From assembly GCF_947259025.1 (NCBI RefSeq), contig NZ_CAMYKO010000002.1:62001-126000 (forward strand): 64,000 nt of DNA, given 5' to 3'. This DNA is from an uncultured Methylophaga sp. Lineage in GTDB: Bacteria > Pseudomonadota > Gammaproteobacteria > Nitrosococcales > Methylophagaceae. The translations under genes and the position numbers were made by a program. Below the pieces are notes generated by a model, which did not search any database, had not been told where the DNA came from, and saw only the letters and a list, made by a program, of their open reading frames with translations. Shown piece after piece: positions 37,168 through 45,551 of this stretch. The stretch's first letter is position 1. Each line of letters opens with the position of its first letter.

Positions 37168-37370
37168 TGAACGACGAGATTGTTGATTTACAGACCCGCG
37201 TCGCGTTTCAGGATGGGCTGCTGGAAGACCTGAATCAGGTCGTGACCAGCCAGCAGCAACAGATTGATCGGCTGGAAAACCAGCTTAAAGCCCTCAAGTC
37301 GCAGCTGGAAAGCCTGCAACACACACAACTGGTGCAGCAGGGTGACGAACCGCCACCGCCTCACTACTGA
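37167..37370 (+). CDS. slyX: SlyX family protein
   Basis: A 67-aa coiled-coil protein. Heptad Leu/Val positions run through VDLQTRVAFQDGLLEDLNQ to about residue 52, and the C-terminus PPPHY matches SlyX. Function unknown in any organism. The ATG overlaps the metH stop by one base; a TTG one codon earlier is the only alternative. tmcA starts 4 bp after it. Confidence 0.88.
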   Translation: MNDEIVDLQTRVAFQDGLLEDLNQVVTSQQQQIDRLENQLKALKSQLESLQHTQLVQQGDEPPPPHY

Positions 37371-37374
37371 TTCG

Positions 37375-39408
37375 ATGAACCTGCCCCAGCGACAATGTTG
37401 GATTCTGCAGGGGGAGCCGCTGATAAAGCAGGCTAGCCTGCTTTATCAGCAAGCTGATCACACTTCACGCTGCTGGTTATCCGATGAGGCTGATCGGCCT
37501 GACACAGCAATAGGCCACAAGCAAGCGCAGCAACAACTGGGCCGCGACAACCAGCTGATCGTGTTTGATGCTCGCCAGGATTTTTACGCTGATGCCTTTG
37601 GCGCCCTGGTGGGCACACTGCAGGCCGGCGGGCTAATGCTGATCCTGCTGCCAGAGCAGGCAGGGCCGTCACCCTGGTTACAGCGTTTTCTGCATATCGC
37701 CGATCAGCACGCTGCAGTCAGATTTTTCAGCGGGGATGAATCTCTGCCCGAGATCACATTGCCGGCCAAGCGGGGTCAGGCGCAAGCGATAACAGCCACC
37801 ACGGAACAAACTCAGGCGATTGAGGCCGTACTGCGGGTGGTGAAAGGCCATCGACGACGGCCGCTGGTGATTTCAGCTGATCGCGGTCGCGGTAAAACGG
37901 CACTGCTGGGGATGGCAGCAGCGCAGTTGCTGCAACAGGGGAAACACCACATCCTGGTCACCGCACCCTCGGTTAATAATATTCAACCCTTAATTCAGCA
38001 TGCACAGCAGGGCCTGGAAGGGGCTGTCAGCCACCGAACCGGACTGGACTGGCAGCAAGGGAAAATCCGCTTTATGGCCCCGGATACCTTGCTTGAGAAT
38101 AAACCACAGACCGATCTGCTGATTGTCGATGAAGCAGCCGCGATCCCGGCCGCGATGCTGACAAAGATGCTGGAAAGCTATTCCCGCATTGTGTTCGCCA
38201 CGACTTTGCATGGCTATGAAGGCACGGGCCGTGGTTTTGCCTTGCGCTTTCAGAAAACCCTCGATGAGATGACGCCTGACTGGCGCGCTATCAGTCTTAA
38301 ACAGCCAGTCCGTTGGGCTGAGGATGACCCACTGGAAGCCTTCAGCTTTGATGCCCTGTTGCTTGATGCTGAACCGGTTGCAGATGCACGAATATCAATG
38401 GCCGAACATGCTGAACTCGACTTTGATCTGATTGATCGTCACAGCCTGGCCGAAGATGAAGTTTTGCTGCGGGAAGTGTTCGGTTTAATGACGCTGGCCC
38501 ATTACCGGACCCGGCCCTCGGATCTGCAAATGCTGCTGGATCGCGATGATATTTCTATTGCGGTGCTGCGCTATCGTGGACATGTCCTTGCCAGTGCCTG
38601 GCTGGTGGATGAACCACCACTGGATGATGCTTTGGCGGAACAGGTTTTTGCCGGACAGCGCCGGCTCAAGGGCCAGCTTTTGCCACAATCGCTGCTGGTT
38701 CATAGCGGTCTGCCTCAGGCCGGGCAATATCGTTATCAGCGCATTATTCGTATTGCTGTGCACCCTGCCTTGCAATCACGGGGGCTCGGTAGCCTGTTGC
38801 TGGCGCAGTTGCAAAACCAAATCGCCGAGCAGGGCGATGTGCTGGGCACCAGTTTTGCCATGGAAACCCGTTTGAACTGCTTTTGGTTGAATAATGGCTT
38901 TGTGCCGGTGCGTCTCGGCCAGCACCAGGATGAAGTCAGCGGCAGCCGCTCGTTGATGCTGTTAAAGGCCATCACCGATGATGGCGCGGATCTGGTTGAG
39001 TCTGCGCGCAACCGTCTGAGCAGGGAGTGGCCGTTTTTACTGCAGACACAATTGACTGAGCTTTCGAGCGACAGTGTGGTGTTATTGTCATCGGCGCTCA
39101 AGCCGTTCGGTACAGAGCCGGATAAAGATTATCAGGCGCAGGTTCAGGCCTTTGCCCATGCCCTGCGACCGCTGGCATCCAGCCAGTTTGCCTTATGGCA
39201 ATGGTTACAGCAGCAACTCACCTCAACAGCATTTCAGCAGCTTCCCCCCGATCAGCAGCAGTTGCTGGTGAAGCTGATCCTGCAACAACAGTCGATTGAA
39301 AAGGTCGCTGATAGCCTGGCTTTATCGGGCCGGGCCGAGGTGGTGAGGGCGCTGCGTCAGGCGGTTTTTGACTGCTTGTCGTCAAACTCACCGGTGGAGA
39401 CCAGGTAA
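37375..39408 (+). CDS. tmcA: tRNA(Met) cytidine acetyltransferase TmcA
   Basis: Acetylates the wobble cytidine of elongator tRNA-Met (ac4C34), guarding decoding accuracy. The 677-aa protein has an N-terminal domain, an ATPase (P-loop SADRGRGKTALLG; IVDEAAAIPAAML), a GNAT acetyltransferase domain (RIIRIAVHPALQSRGLGSLLL; LGTSFAMETRLNCFW) and a C-terminal helical tRNA-binding part. I start at ATG 37375 (MNLPQRQCW), 4 bp after slyX. The last 52 bp overlap the convergent Rieske gene. Confidence 0.94.
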   Translation: MNLPQRQCWILQGEPLIKQASLLYQQADHTSRCWLSDEADRPDTAIGHKQAQQQLGRDNQLIVFDARQDFYADAFGALVGTLQAGGLMLILLPEQAGPSPWLQRFLHIADQHAAVRFFSGDESLPEITLPAKRGQAQAITATTEQTQAIEAVLRVVKGHRRRPLVISADRGRGKTALLGMAAAQLLQQGKHHILVTAPSVNNIQPLIQHAQQGLEGAVSHRTGLDWQQGKIRFMAPDTLLENKPQTDLLIVDEAAAIPAAMLTKMLESYSRIVFATTLHGYEGTGRGFALRFQKTLDEMTPDWRAISLKQPVRWAEDDPLEAFSFDALLLDAEPVADARISMAEHAELDFDLIDRHSLAEDEVLLREVFGLMTLAHYRTRPSDLQMLLDRDDISIAVLRYRGHVLASAWLVDEPPLDDALAEQVFAGQRRLKGQLLPQSLLVHSGLPQAGQYRYQRIIRIAVHPALQSRGLGSLLLAQLQNQIAEQGDVLGTSFAMETRLNCFWLNNGFVPVRLGQHQDEVSGSRSLMLLKAITDDGADLVESARNRLSREWPFLLQTQLTELSSDSVVLLSSALKPFGTEPDKDYQAQVQAFAHALRPLASSQFALWQWLQQQLTSTAFQQLPPDQQQLLVKLILQQQSIEKVADSLALSGRAEVVRALRQAVFDCLSSNSPVETR

Positions 39409-39731
39409 ATCTCGTCGCTGTCGTTGATGTCGATATTCAGTGGCGTCAGGCTCTCACCGCGGCAGGGCCCGGAAAAGCAGTAGCCGTCTTCCAGTTGAAA
39501 CAGCGCGCCGTGGGTTGAGCACTGGATATGCGTGCCTTCCATCGACATAAATTCATCCGGCTGCCAGTTAAGCGGAATACCCAGATGCGGACAGAAGTTC
39601 AGATAGGCACGGATGTCCCCATCCTGTTTAAGCAGGAAAAAGTTGAGCGAGTCTTCACCGATTTCAACGGTGAATTCCCGGGTCTGATATTCTTCAAGTT
39701 CGCCAGTTTGGCACAGATAAATCTTTTTCAT
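39357..39731 (-). CDS. Rieske [2Fe-2S] domain protein
   Basis: A 124-aa single-domain Rieske ferredoxin-like protein. Cluster ligands are C47/H49 in CPHLG and C71/H74 in CSTHGALF, with the usual spacing. No signal peptide or partner oxygenase is visible. It may pass electrons to an unknown enzyme. It lies 2 bp downstream of the ketohexokinase-like gene and so is probably translated from the same mRNA. Its end overlaps tmcA by 52 bp. Confidence 0.9.
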   Translation of the reverse strand: MKKIYLCQTGELEEYQTREFTVEIGEDSLNFFLLKQDGDIRAYLNFCPHLGIPLNWQPDEFMSMEGTHIQCSTHGALFQLEDGYCFSGPCRGESLTPLNIDINDSDEIYLVSTGEFDDKQSKTA

Positions 39732-39733
39732 AA

Positions 39734-40591
39734 TCAGTGGGATAAATGTTCAAAACCATGCTGGCCACATTTCTGACCGGCCAGCCGACAGGCTGATTCC
39801 AGCGCCTGTTTGGGCGTCTGGTCATTAACCAAGGCCGAGATCAGTCCGGCATTAAAAGTATCGCCCGCACCCAGCGTATCAACGACCCGCGCTGGCGGAA
39901 AGGCCGGGCTGTGCATAATAGCTTCACCTCGGCGCAGCCAGGCACCGTCTTCGCCCCAGCTACAGGTCATCAATCCGGGCGCGGATTGCGCTTTCAGCAG
40001 GGCCTGGGCGTTGTCAAAACCACGGCTGCGGGCATAGGGCCGGGAAAACATCAGCACATCAGGCAGGTTGAACAAGTCCTCAATACCTGCACGTGGCTTT
40101 TCCACCTCCAGCGAGCAGGGGATCCCCGGGTAATGCTGACGCAGCCAGTGCAGCATCTGCCCCAGCTCTTCAACATTACGGCCCTCAAAATGAATCCAGT
40201 CAAAATCAGTCACTGCCAGATTTTTGAAATGGGCAAAAGGCAGCTCCGGACAGTCGCGGTGATGCACGATAGTGCGGCTACCGCTTTCCTCACTGACACT
40301 GATATAGGAGGTGGGCATTTTGCCCTGATTCAGACGAAGTGCAGAGCGGTAATCGATCTGGTGTCGATCAAAGTCCTGTTCCACCACGGTGGCATCGGGT
40401 TCGTTGATTAATACGCCTGCCCAGGCGCATTGGTGGCCAAGCTGGCTGAGTACCACCAGGCTATTGCTGGCATTGCCGCCACGCACCTGCTTTTGCGATA
40501 AAGCCCGGACCTCATCGTCTTCAGCCGGATAATGGCTGACCCGGTTAATGATATCGATAGTGGCGATGCCGACGGCGAGAATACGGGCCAT
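39734..40591 (-). CDS. PfkB family sugar kinase, ketohexokinase-like
   Basis: A 285-aa ribokinase-fold kinase. The N-terminus (GIATIDIINRVSHYPAEDDEVRALSQKQVRGGNASNSLVVL, written here in parts: GIATIDIIN; RGGNASNS) closely recalls animal ketohexokinase. The catalytic and ATP motif DTLGAGDTFNAG is intact near the C-terminus. It probably phosphorylates fructose or another ketose, or a nucleoside, at the expense of ATP. Followed 2 bp later by the Rieske gene and preceded by adk with a hairpin in the 37-bp gap. Confidence 0.85.
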   Translation of the reverse strand: MARILAVGIATIDIINRVSHYPAEDDEVRALSQKQVRGGNASNSLVVLSQLGHQCAWAGVLINEPDATVVEQDFDRHQIDYRSALRLNQGKMPTSYISVSEESGSRTIVHHRDCPELPFAHFKNLAVTDFDWIHFEGRNVEELGQMLHWLRQHYPGIPCSLEVEKPRAGIEDLFNLPDVLMFSRPYARSRGFDNAQALLKAQSAPGLMTCSWGEDGAWLRRGEAIMHSPAFPPARVVDTLGAGDTFNAGLISALVNDQTPKQALESACRLAGQKCGQHGFEHLSH

Positions 40592-40599
40592 AGGGAGAG

Positions 40600-40619
40600 C
40601 CGGCTCCCGCAGGAGCCGG
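40600..40619 (-). terminator. Hairpin between adk and the sugar kinase gene
   Basis: CCGGCTCC and GGAGCCGG form a perfect 8-bp stem with a 4-base loop, placed after the adk stop and ending 8 bp before the kinase start. With no T-run it may attenuate or shape translation of the kinase rather than terminate fully. Confidence 0.4.
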
Positions 40620-40628
40620 AATCACGGT

Positions 40629-41276
40629 TTAGATCTTGTCGAACACGGCGCCGACCTGGTTGGTGATATTCTCGATATCACCGGTGCCGGGAATAGTGTG
40701 CAGCTTGGACTGTTCCTGGTAGTAACCGATCAGGGGCGCTGTCTGTTCTTCGTAGACTTTCAGGCGATTGCCAATAGTCTCTTCATTGTCGTCTTCACGC
40801 TGGAACAGTTCACCGCCACAGCGATCGCAGTGACCTTCGGTTTTCGGAGGTGACAAATGAATGTTGTAGATGGCGCCACAGTCCTTACAGGTACGACGGC
40901 CGGTCAGACGCTGCATCAGCTCTTCAAAAGGCACGTCCAGCAACACTACGCCCTGCAGCGGCTGGCCCAGTTCTTCCAGCATACTGTCCAATGCTTCAGC
41001 TTGCGGGATGTTGCGTGGGAAGCCATCCAGAATGTAACCATTTTTGGCGTCGTCCTCGGACAAGCGTTCGCGGATCAGGCCAATCACGATATCGTCAGAT
41101 ACCAGCGCGCCGGCATCCATCGCACTTTTGGCTTTTTTACCCAGTTCACTGCCGGCTTTGACCGCGGCACGCAGCAAGTCACCGGTGGAAATTTGCGGGA
41201 TATTGAACTTCTTTGACAGCACCACGCCTTGAGTGCCTTTACCGGAGCCAGGGGCGCCGAGGAGAACCGTTCTCAT
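40629..41276 (-). CDS. adk: Adenylate kinase with zinc-type LID
   Basis: Interconverts AMP + ATP and two ADP. The 215-aa length is the long bacterial form. The P-loop is GAPGSGKGTQ (7-16) and NMP-binding DGFPRN is at 84-89. The LID carries four cysteines in two CxxC pairs (C130, C133, C150, C153), a zinc-binding arrangement common in Gram-positives but replaced by a His/Ser/Asp/Thr hydrogen-bond network in E. coli. A good standalone housekeeping gene. Confidence 0.97.
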   Translation of the reverse strand: MRTVLLGAPGSGKGTQGVVLSKKFNIPQISTGDLLRAAVKAGSELGKKAKSAMDAGALVSDDIVIGLIRERLSEDDAKNGYILDGFPRNIPQAEALDSMLEELGQPLQGVVLLDVPFEELMQRLTGRRTCKDCGAIYNIHLSPPKTEGHCDRCGGELFQREDDNEETIGNRLKVYEEQTAPLIGYYQEQSKLHTIPGTGDIENITNQVGAVFDKI

Positions 41277-41317
41277 TGTTAGCCTCTTGTTAAATTCATG
41301 AATAATGGGAATACGGG

Positions 41318-42169
41318 TTAATCCTGACTCAGCATCACAGCGCTGAGATCATCAATTTTCTGATCGACCTGCTCCATCAGCATCGGCATCTGAAGTTCGT
41401 TCAAAGCCAGCAGGTCCCAGGCGGTCTCATCCAGTGGTGGCACATGATTGTCGCCACTGTGGCCGAAAGGCACGGAAGATACCAGAATATCGGCGATATG
41501 GATAATCGCGACATCCACCGGGAAGTCTTCGGCCTGGGCCGGCGTGTGATGGTAGCGGGCCACTTCCTGCAATGAGTGGGGCAGGTGCCAGGCCCGCGCC
41601 AAAGCATAGCCGACTTCGGTGTGGTCAAAGCCGATCACACGTTGCTCCGCACGGAATAACACTTCATGGCCGAACTCAGCACTGCGGATGGCCTCACCGG
41701 CCAGTTCCGGCATCGACTGATACATGACCAGACTGCCGATATTATGCAGCAGGCCGGCAATAAAGAAACGCTCGGTGGCGTTCTGCCCGCATTCTTCTGC
41801 CAGCAGTCTGGCAGTGATGGCGGTGGCAAAACTGTGACGCCAGAATTGATCCATATTAATCAGAGAAGCAGGGATGCCTCTGAACGCATTGATCACCGAA
41901 GTGGCCAGCACCAGGTGAGTCAGCTCCCGTGTGCCAATAATGGTAATCGCCCGCGATATCGTATTGATTTCAGAAGGAAAGCCGTAAAACGGGCTGTTAA
42001 CGATACGCAACAGGCGCGTTGCCAGCGCTGGATCGGTGTTGATCACCACGCTGATATCATCAATCGCACTGTCTGGATCCTGAATCAGTTTGTTGAGTTG
42101 AATATAGGTACTGGGCGGGGAGACCAGATCCAGTGATTTGTTGACCAGAGATTGTGCTGTCAGTCCCAT
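41318..42169 (-). CDS. HDOD domain signalling protein
   Basis: A 283-aa cytoplasmic HDOD protein (about 15-215): PPSTYIQLNKLI, DPALATRLLRIVNSPFYGF, AITIIGTRELTHLVL and AGLLHNIGSLVMY are typical. HDOD is related to HD phosphohydrolases but here the metal ligand pattern is incomplete (LLHNIG in place of HD), so it is likely a regulatory scaffold rather than an enzyme. Targets unknown. It overlaps the upstream 48-aa gene by 10 bp. Confidence 0.9.
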   Translation of the reverse strand: MGLTAQSLVNKSLDLVSPPSTYIQLNKLIQDPDSAIDDISVVINTDPALATRLLRIVNSPFYGFPSEINTISRAITIIGTRELTHLVLATSVINAFRGIPASLINMDQFWRHSFATAITARLLAEECGQNATERFFIAGLLHNIGSLVMYQSMPELAGEAIRSAEFGHEVLFRAEQRVIGFDHTEVGYALARAWHLPHSLQEVARYHHTPAQAEDFPVDVAIIHIADILVSSVPFGHSGDNHVPPLDETAWDLLALNELQMPMLMEQVDQKIDDLSAVMLSQD

Positions 42170-42306
42170 TGCTCAGCCCCCGGTTTTTTATCGGCGGAAA
42201 GCTGCATATTAAACAATACTTGCATTAGCGGGTGACTCAGATCGACATAGCGAAAACGTTCTTCCCGCTTTTTGCGCTCTTCTTCACTCAGCGTTGCTTG
42301 ACTCAT
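42160..42306 (-). CDS. 48-aa protein of unknown function
   Basis: A short gene whose ATG overlaps the sppA stop (ATGA) and whose end overlaps the HDOD start by 10 bp. The protein is a charged N-terminal helix (LSEEERKKREERF) followed by RYVDLSHPLMQVLFNMQLSADKKPG. The tight coupling on both sides and codon use like its neighbours support real translation. I do not recognise a family. Confidence 0.65.
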   Translation of the reverse strand: MSQATLSEEERKKREERFRYVDLSHPLMQVLFNMQLSADKKPGAEQWD

Positions 42307-43286
42307 TGCAGGCTCCATTTGCTTTTTTCGCTGATCAGGTTAGCAATGCTGCTACCCAGTTTGCCAGTGAACTGGTCAAGATAATTGGGACGCGGTGTGT
42401 AATCGATAATTTCTTCAGCACCAACCAGATCACGGGCGACCTTGCCGGAGCCGGCCAGGCCGTCAATCAGGCCCAGATCGACAGCGGTTTCACCCGACCA
42501 GAACAGGCCGCTGAATAATTCGTCGTTATCCTGCAGCCGATCGCCACGACCCGCTTTAACCACATCGATAAACTGCTGATGAATGGTATCGAGCATTTGC
42601 TGCGCGTGTTCAACATCGTCTGATTTCATCGGCAGGAACGGGTCCAGGAATGCCTTGTTGTCACCGGCAGTCAGCGAGCGACGTTCAATGCCGATTTTGT
42701 CGATCAGGCCGGTGAGGCCGAAACTGTCCATGCGCACGCCAATAGAACCGACGATGCTCGCCTTGTCGGCATAAATTTCGTCAGCCGCCACTGCAATATA
42801 GTAACCACCGGATGCGCAGACATCCTGAACCACAGCATAAACCGGGAAGTCGGGTCGTTCGGCACGCAGCCGTTGGATTTCATCATTGACCAGGCCGGCC
42901 TGAACCGGACTGCCGCCGGGCGTGTTAAGACGCAGGATCAGGCCCTTGGCAGTTTCCGATTCAAAGGCTTCGCGGATGCCCGTCACCAGTGCATCGGCAT
43001 TGGCTTCGGAGTCGGCTGAAATAATGCCGCGGATATCAACCAGTGCGGTGTGTGATTCAGCGGCTGAAGACAGCTTGCCGGGTGAGTAGGCCAGGATCAT
43101 AAAGCCCACCAGGTAAAGCAGAATCAGCAGTTTGAAGACATAGCCCCAGCGACGCTTGGCCCGTTGTTCCTTAATCGCCGCAAACGCCAGATCCCTGAGC
43201 ACGTCGCGCTCCCAACTATTGTCGCCGCTGGCGGATTGGTTTTTTTTAGTCCCGCTTTCCGGCGGGAAGTCTCCAAATGTGGCCAT
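42303..43286 (-). CDS. sppA: SppA-type signal peptide peptidase (S49 family)
   Basis: A 327-aa inner membrane serine protease that degrades cleaved signal peptides. One transmembrane helix lies at about 50-67. The S49 domain covers about 80-290, with nucleophile Ser159 in CASGGYY and general-base Lys197 in DKIGIE. This is the short form with one catalytic domain, as in B. subtilis SppA/SohB, not the long E. coli form. I start at ATG 43286 (MATFGDF); the TTG at 43307 is unlikely. Confidence 0.93.
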   Translation of the reverse strand: MATFGDFPPESGTKKNQSASGDNSWERDVLRDLAFAAIKEQRAKRRWGYVFKLLILLYLVGFMILAYSPGKLSSAAESHTALVDIRGIISADSEANADALVTGIREAFESETAKGLILRLNTPGGSPVQAGLVNDEIQRLRAERPDFPVYAVVQDVCASGGYYIAVAADEIYADKASIVGSIGVRMDSFGLTGLIDKIGIERRSLTAGDNKAFLDPFLPMKSDDVEHAQQMLDTIHQQFIDVVKAGRGDRLQDNDELFSGLFWSGETAVDLGLIDGLAGSGKVARDLVGAEEIIDYTPRPNYLDQFTGKLGSSIANLISEKSKWSLQ

Positions 43287-43321
43287 CTTTTTTCTGCCCT
43301 GAATCAAAAAATACCATCATA

Positions 43322-43984
43322 TCAAAACTCGGTGACGGCGCGACGTAACCAATGCTGAACTTGATGCAGATCATGCACGATTGCCTGAGGCTCACAGGCC
43401 AGAAGCTTGGCTTCATCATGCGCGCCGTGGGTAATGCCCAGACTGTGAGCACCGGCATTTTTGGCCATCAGCAGATCGAATTCGGTGTCACCAATCATCA
43501 GCGCATCACTGCCACTGACGCCGGTAAAGTCCATGATTTCACTGACCATTTGCGGGTGTGGCTTGGAATGACATTCATCGGCGCAGCGGGTGGCGACAAA
43601 CAGGTCACCCAAGCCGGTGGCTTTCAATACCTTGTCCAGACCACGGCGGCTTTTGCCGGTGGCCACGCCCAGAAATAATTCCTGCTCGGCCAGTTCGGTC
43701 AGGAGTTCACAGGCATTGTCGAATAGCGGTGTATCGACCGGACTGTCGAGCCAGGTCTGGCGATAGCAATCGGCCAGGCTGGTCCACATGGCCGCGTTGC
43801 CGTTGGGATAGAGCGTTTGTACCGCCTCCTGCAGGCCCAGACCGATAATATGGCTGATTTGCTGGTCTTCCAGTGGGGCCAGGTCCAATTTAGTGATGGC
43901 GTGGCGCATGCAGTTGACGATATGACCGGTGGAGTCCATCAGGGTCCCATCCCAGTCAAAGATGATTAATTGGTATTGACTCAT
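43322..43984 (-). CDS. HAD-IA family phosphatase
   Basis: A 220-aa HAD hydrolase. Motif I is DWDGTLMDS (10-18, with both catalytic Asp), motif II is ATGKS near 109, motif III the Lys in KPHPQM, and motif IV GDTEFDLLMA. The cap is the alpha type. It resembles phosphoglycolate phosphatase-like proteins that sit between rluC and sppA in many gammaproteobacteria. The substrate is uncertain. The start overlaps rluC by 4 bp. Confidence 0.92.
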   Translation of the reverse strand: MSQYQLIIFDWDGTLMDSTGHIVNCMRHAITKLDLAPLEDQQISHIIGLGLQEAVQTLYPNGNAAMWTSLADCYRQTWLDSPVDTPLFDNACELLTELAEQELFLGVATGKSRRGLDKVLKATGLGDLFVATRCADECHSKPHPQMVSEIMDFTGVSGSDALMIGDTEFDLLMAKNAGAHSLGITHGAHDEAKLLACEPQAIVHDLHQVQHWLRRAVTEF

Positions 43985-44937
43985 GTTGCGTCTAATTGTG
44001 TGATCAAGGTGTTGAGCGCTTCCGGGAGCGGCGCTTCCAGTTGCAAAGCATCCCCGCTGAGCGGATGTTGAATACCCAGCCGCCAGGCATGCAGGAACAT
44101 GCGTTTGAGGCCGACGGTTTTCATGCTTTTATTGAATTCACGGTCGCCATATTTGTCATCACCGGCGACCGGTTGACCCAAAGATGCGGCATGCACCCGG
44201 ATTTGATGGGTGCGGCCGGTGTAGAGTTTGACCTCGGTCAGTTGGGCCTGCTGCCAGCCCTGTTTTTTTATAAACAGGGTTTTGGCTTTTTTACCGGTTG
44301 GATCGATGCGCACCATGCGCTCGCCGGAAGACAGGGTATTTTTCTGCAAAGGCTGCTCCACCAGTTTTTCCAGTTCCGGCATTTCACCCTTAAGCAGGGT
44401 CAGATAGCGTTTATCAATGTCGTCCGACTGCATCTGCTGCTGCAGCTTGAGCAGGCTGTCACGGCTCTTGGCCAGCAGCAGGCAGCCCGATGTGTCGCGG
44501 TCGAGACGATGAACCAGTTCCAGAAACGGCAATTCCGCTTTGATAATACGCAATGCCTCAATCACGCCCAATTGAATCTGGCTGCCGGCATGCACGGCAA
44601 GGCCGGCGGGTTTGTTAATTGCCAGCATACAGTCATCTTCGAAAATGATATTCTCTAACAGTTGCTGTTTAAGTGAGTCTTTAACCTGGCTCGGCGGCTT
44701 TTTCTCACTGACCCGTAGCGGCGGAACGCGGACGGTATCGCCGGCCTGCAATCTATAGGTTTGTTTGATGCGTCCCTTGTTGACCCGCACTTCACCCTTA
44801 CGCAAAGCCCGGTAGATACGGCTTTTAGGCACGCCTTTTTCCAGGCTGAGCAGGAAATTATCAATCCGCTGGCCGGCTTGCGGAGCAGAGATTTCGATAA
44901 ACTGAACTTTTTGCGACTGCGGTTTATGGCCTGTCAT
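43981..44937 (-). CDS. rluC: 23S rRNA pseudouridine synthase RluC
   Basis: Makes pseudouridines 955, 2504 and 2580 in 23S rRNA (by homology). The 318-aa protein has an N-terminal S4 RNA-binding domain (about 17-75, RIDNFLLSLEKGVPKSRIYRALRKGEVRVNKGRI, seen in parts) and the RluA-type catalytic domain with HRLDRDTSGCLLLAKS (catalytic Asp) and GRTHQIRVH. Divergent from rne, the usual gammaproteobacterial pairing. First gene of the rluC-HAD-sppA-48aa-HDOD chain. Confidence 0.96.
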   Translation of the reverse strand: MTGHKPQSQKVQFIEISAPQAGQRIDNFLLSLEKGVPKSRIYRALRKGEVRVNKGRIKQTYRLQAGDTVRVPPLRVSEKKPPSQVKDSLKQQLLENIIFEDDCMLAINKPAGLAVHAGSQIQLGVIEALRIIKAELPFLELVHRLDRDTSGCLLLAKSRDSLLKLQQQMQSDDIDKRYLTLLKGEMPELEKLVEQPLQKNTLSSGERMVRIDPTGKKAKTLFIKKQGWQQAQLTEVKLYTGRTHQIRVHAASLGQPVAGDDKYGDREFNKSMKTVGLKRMFLHAWRLGIQHPLSGDALQLEAPLPEALNTLITQLDAT

Positions 44938-45045
44938 TTTCCTGATCTGCCGGGGTTGAAGGCGCGTTAAGGCTGCAATAAGCTACCGCTTGAGAAAGCC
45001 ACGCCAGTAAAAGCTCTATTCTACAGCATTTGTAGAAATTATCAG

Positions 45046-45074
45046 TTGCTGACATAGCCCGGGACTGCTATATT
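45046..45074 (+). promoter_or_regulatory. Sigma70 promoter of rne
   Basis: TTGCTG (45046-45051), a 17-bp spacer, and TATATT (45069-45074). This places the start of transcription near 45081, giving an rne leader of about 470 nt. Confidence 0.65.
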
Positions 45075-45080
45075 CGCACG

Positions 45081-45551
45081 TTGGTTCGTGCGTAAAATGA
45101 GGTCAAAGTACTGGCCTGCGCTATGAAGACCAAAAACAATGTGTCGCTCCCTCCTGTGAGGTTGATGCGGCGCCTGGTAAAGAAATGAATTCAGCTGAAC
45201 AGGGGTTCAGCGGGTGGGCTCATTGGGAGTCCAGGAAGAACATCAGGTTCCCATGTCTTGATTGCCATCAGAACGAATAGAAAGACGCAACAGACAGGAC
45301 GACAAGTAATTAATAAAGCGCCGCAGGCAATCTGTTGCCACGGCCACAGCATAATCGCAGAAATCCTATTGCGATGACATTGAACTGAAACAGAAACTCA
45401 TGACCTGACGATGGGTGCATGAATGGCAAATAACACTAACAATTAATTACTGAACACAGACACAGTCGCTCTGTACGGCCCGGTTGGCCGAAGCGTCCAC
45501 ATCAGTGGTGTGCGGCAGGATATGCGGGAACCTCAAATTTGAGGTTAATGC
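45081..45551 (+). promoter_or_regulatory. Long structured 5' leader of rne
   Basis: A gene-free 470-nt transcribed leader with several stems. These include GCTGAAC/GTTCAGC with a 4-base loop (45194-45211), and a hairpin with internal loop CGCT..CGGCC-cggtt-GGCCG..AGCG (45467-45495). They also include CCAC/GTGG (45497-45508) and a perfect 18-bp palindrome (45529-45546) that contains the ribosome site. E. coli RNase E represses itself through hairpins in a 361-nt leader; this leader is likely a functional analogue. A 21-codon frame at 45123-45188 is also present. Confidence 0.6.
45529..45546 (+). promoter_or_regulatory. Palindrome covering the rne ribosome binding site
   Basis: AACCTCAAATTTGAGGTT is a perfect 18-bp palindrome. 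Its 3' arm contains GAGG (45541-45544), seven bases before the rne ATG at 45552. In RNA, the arms could pair intermolecularly, or as a hairpin with loss of the central bases, hiding the Shine-Dalgarno. Confidence 0.65.

Noticed and set aside
45123-45188. Short open frame as a definite gene
   Set aside because: Only 21 codons with no strong ribosome site; kept as a low-interest observation instead of a feature.
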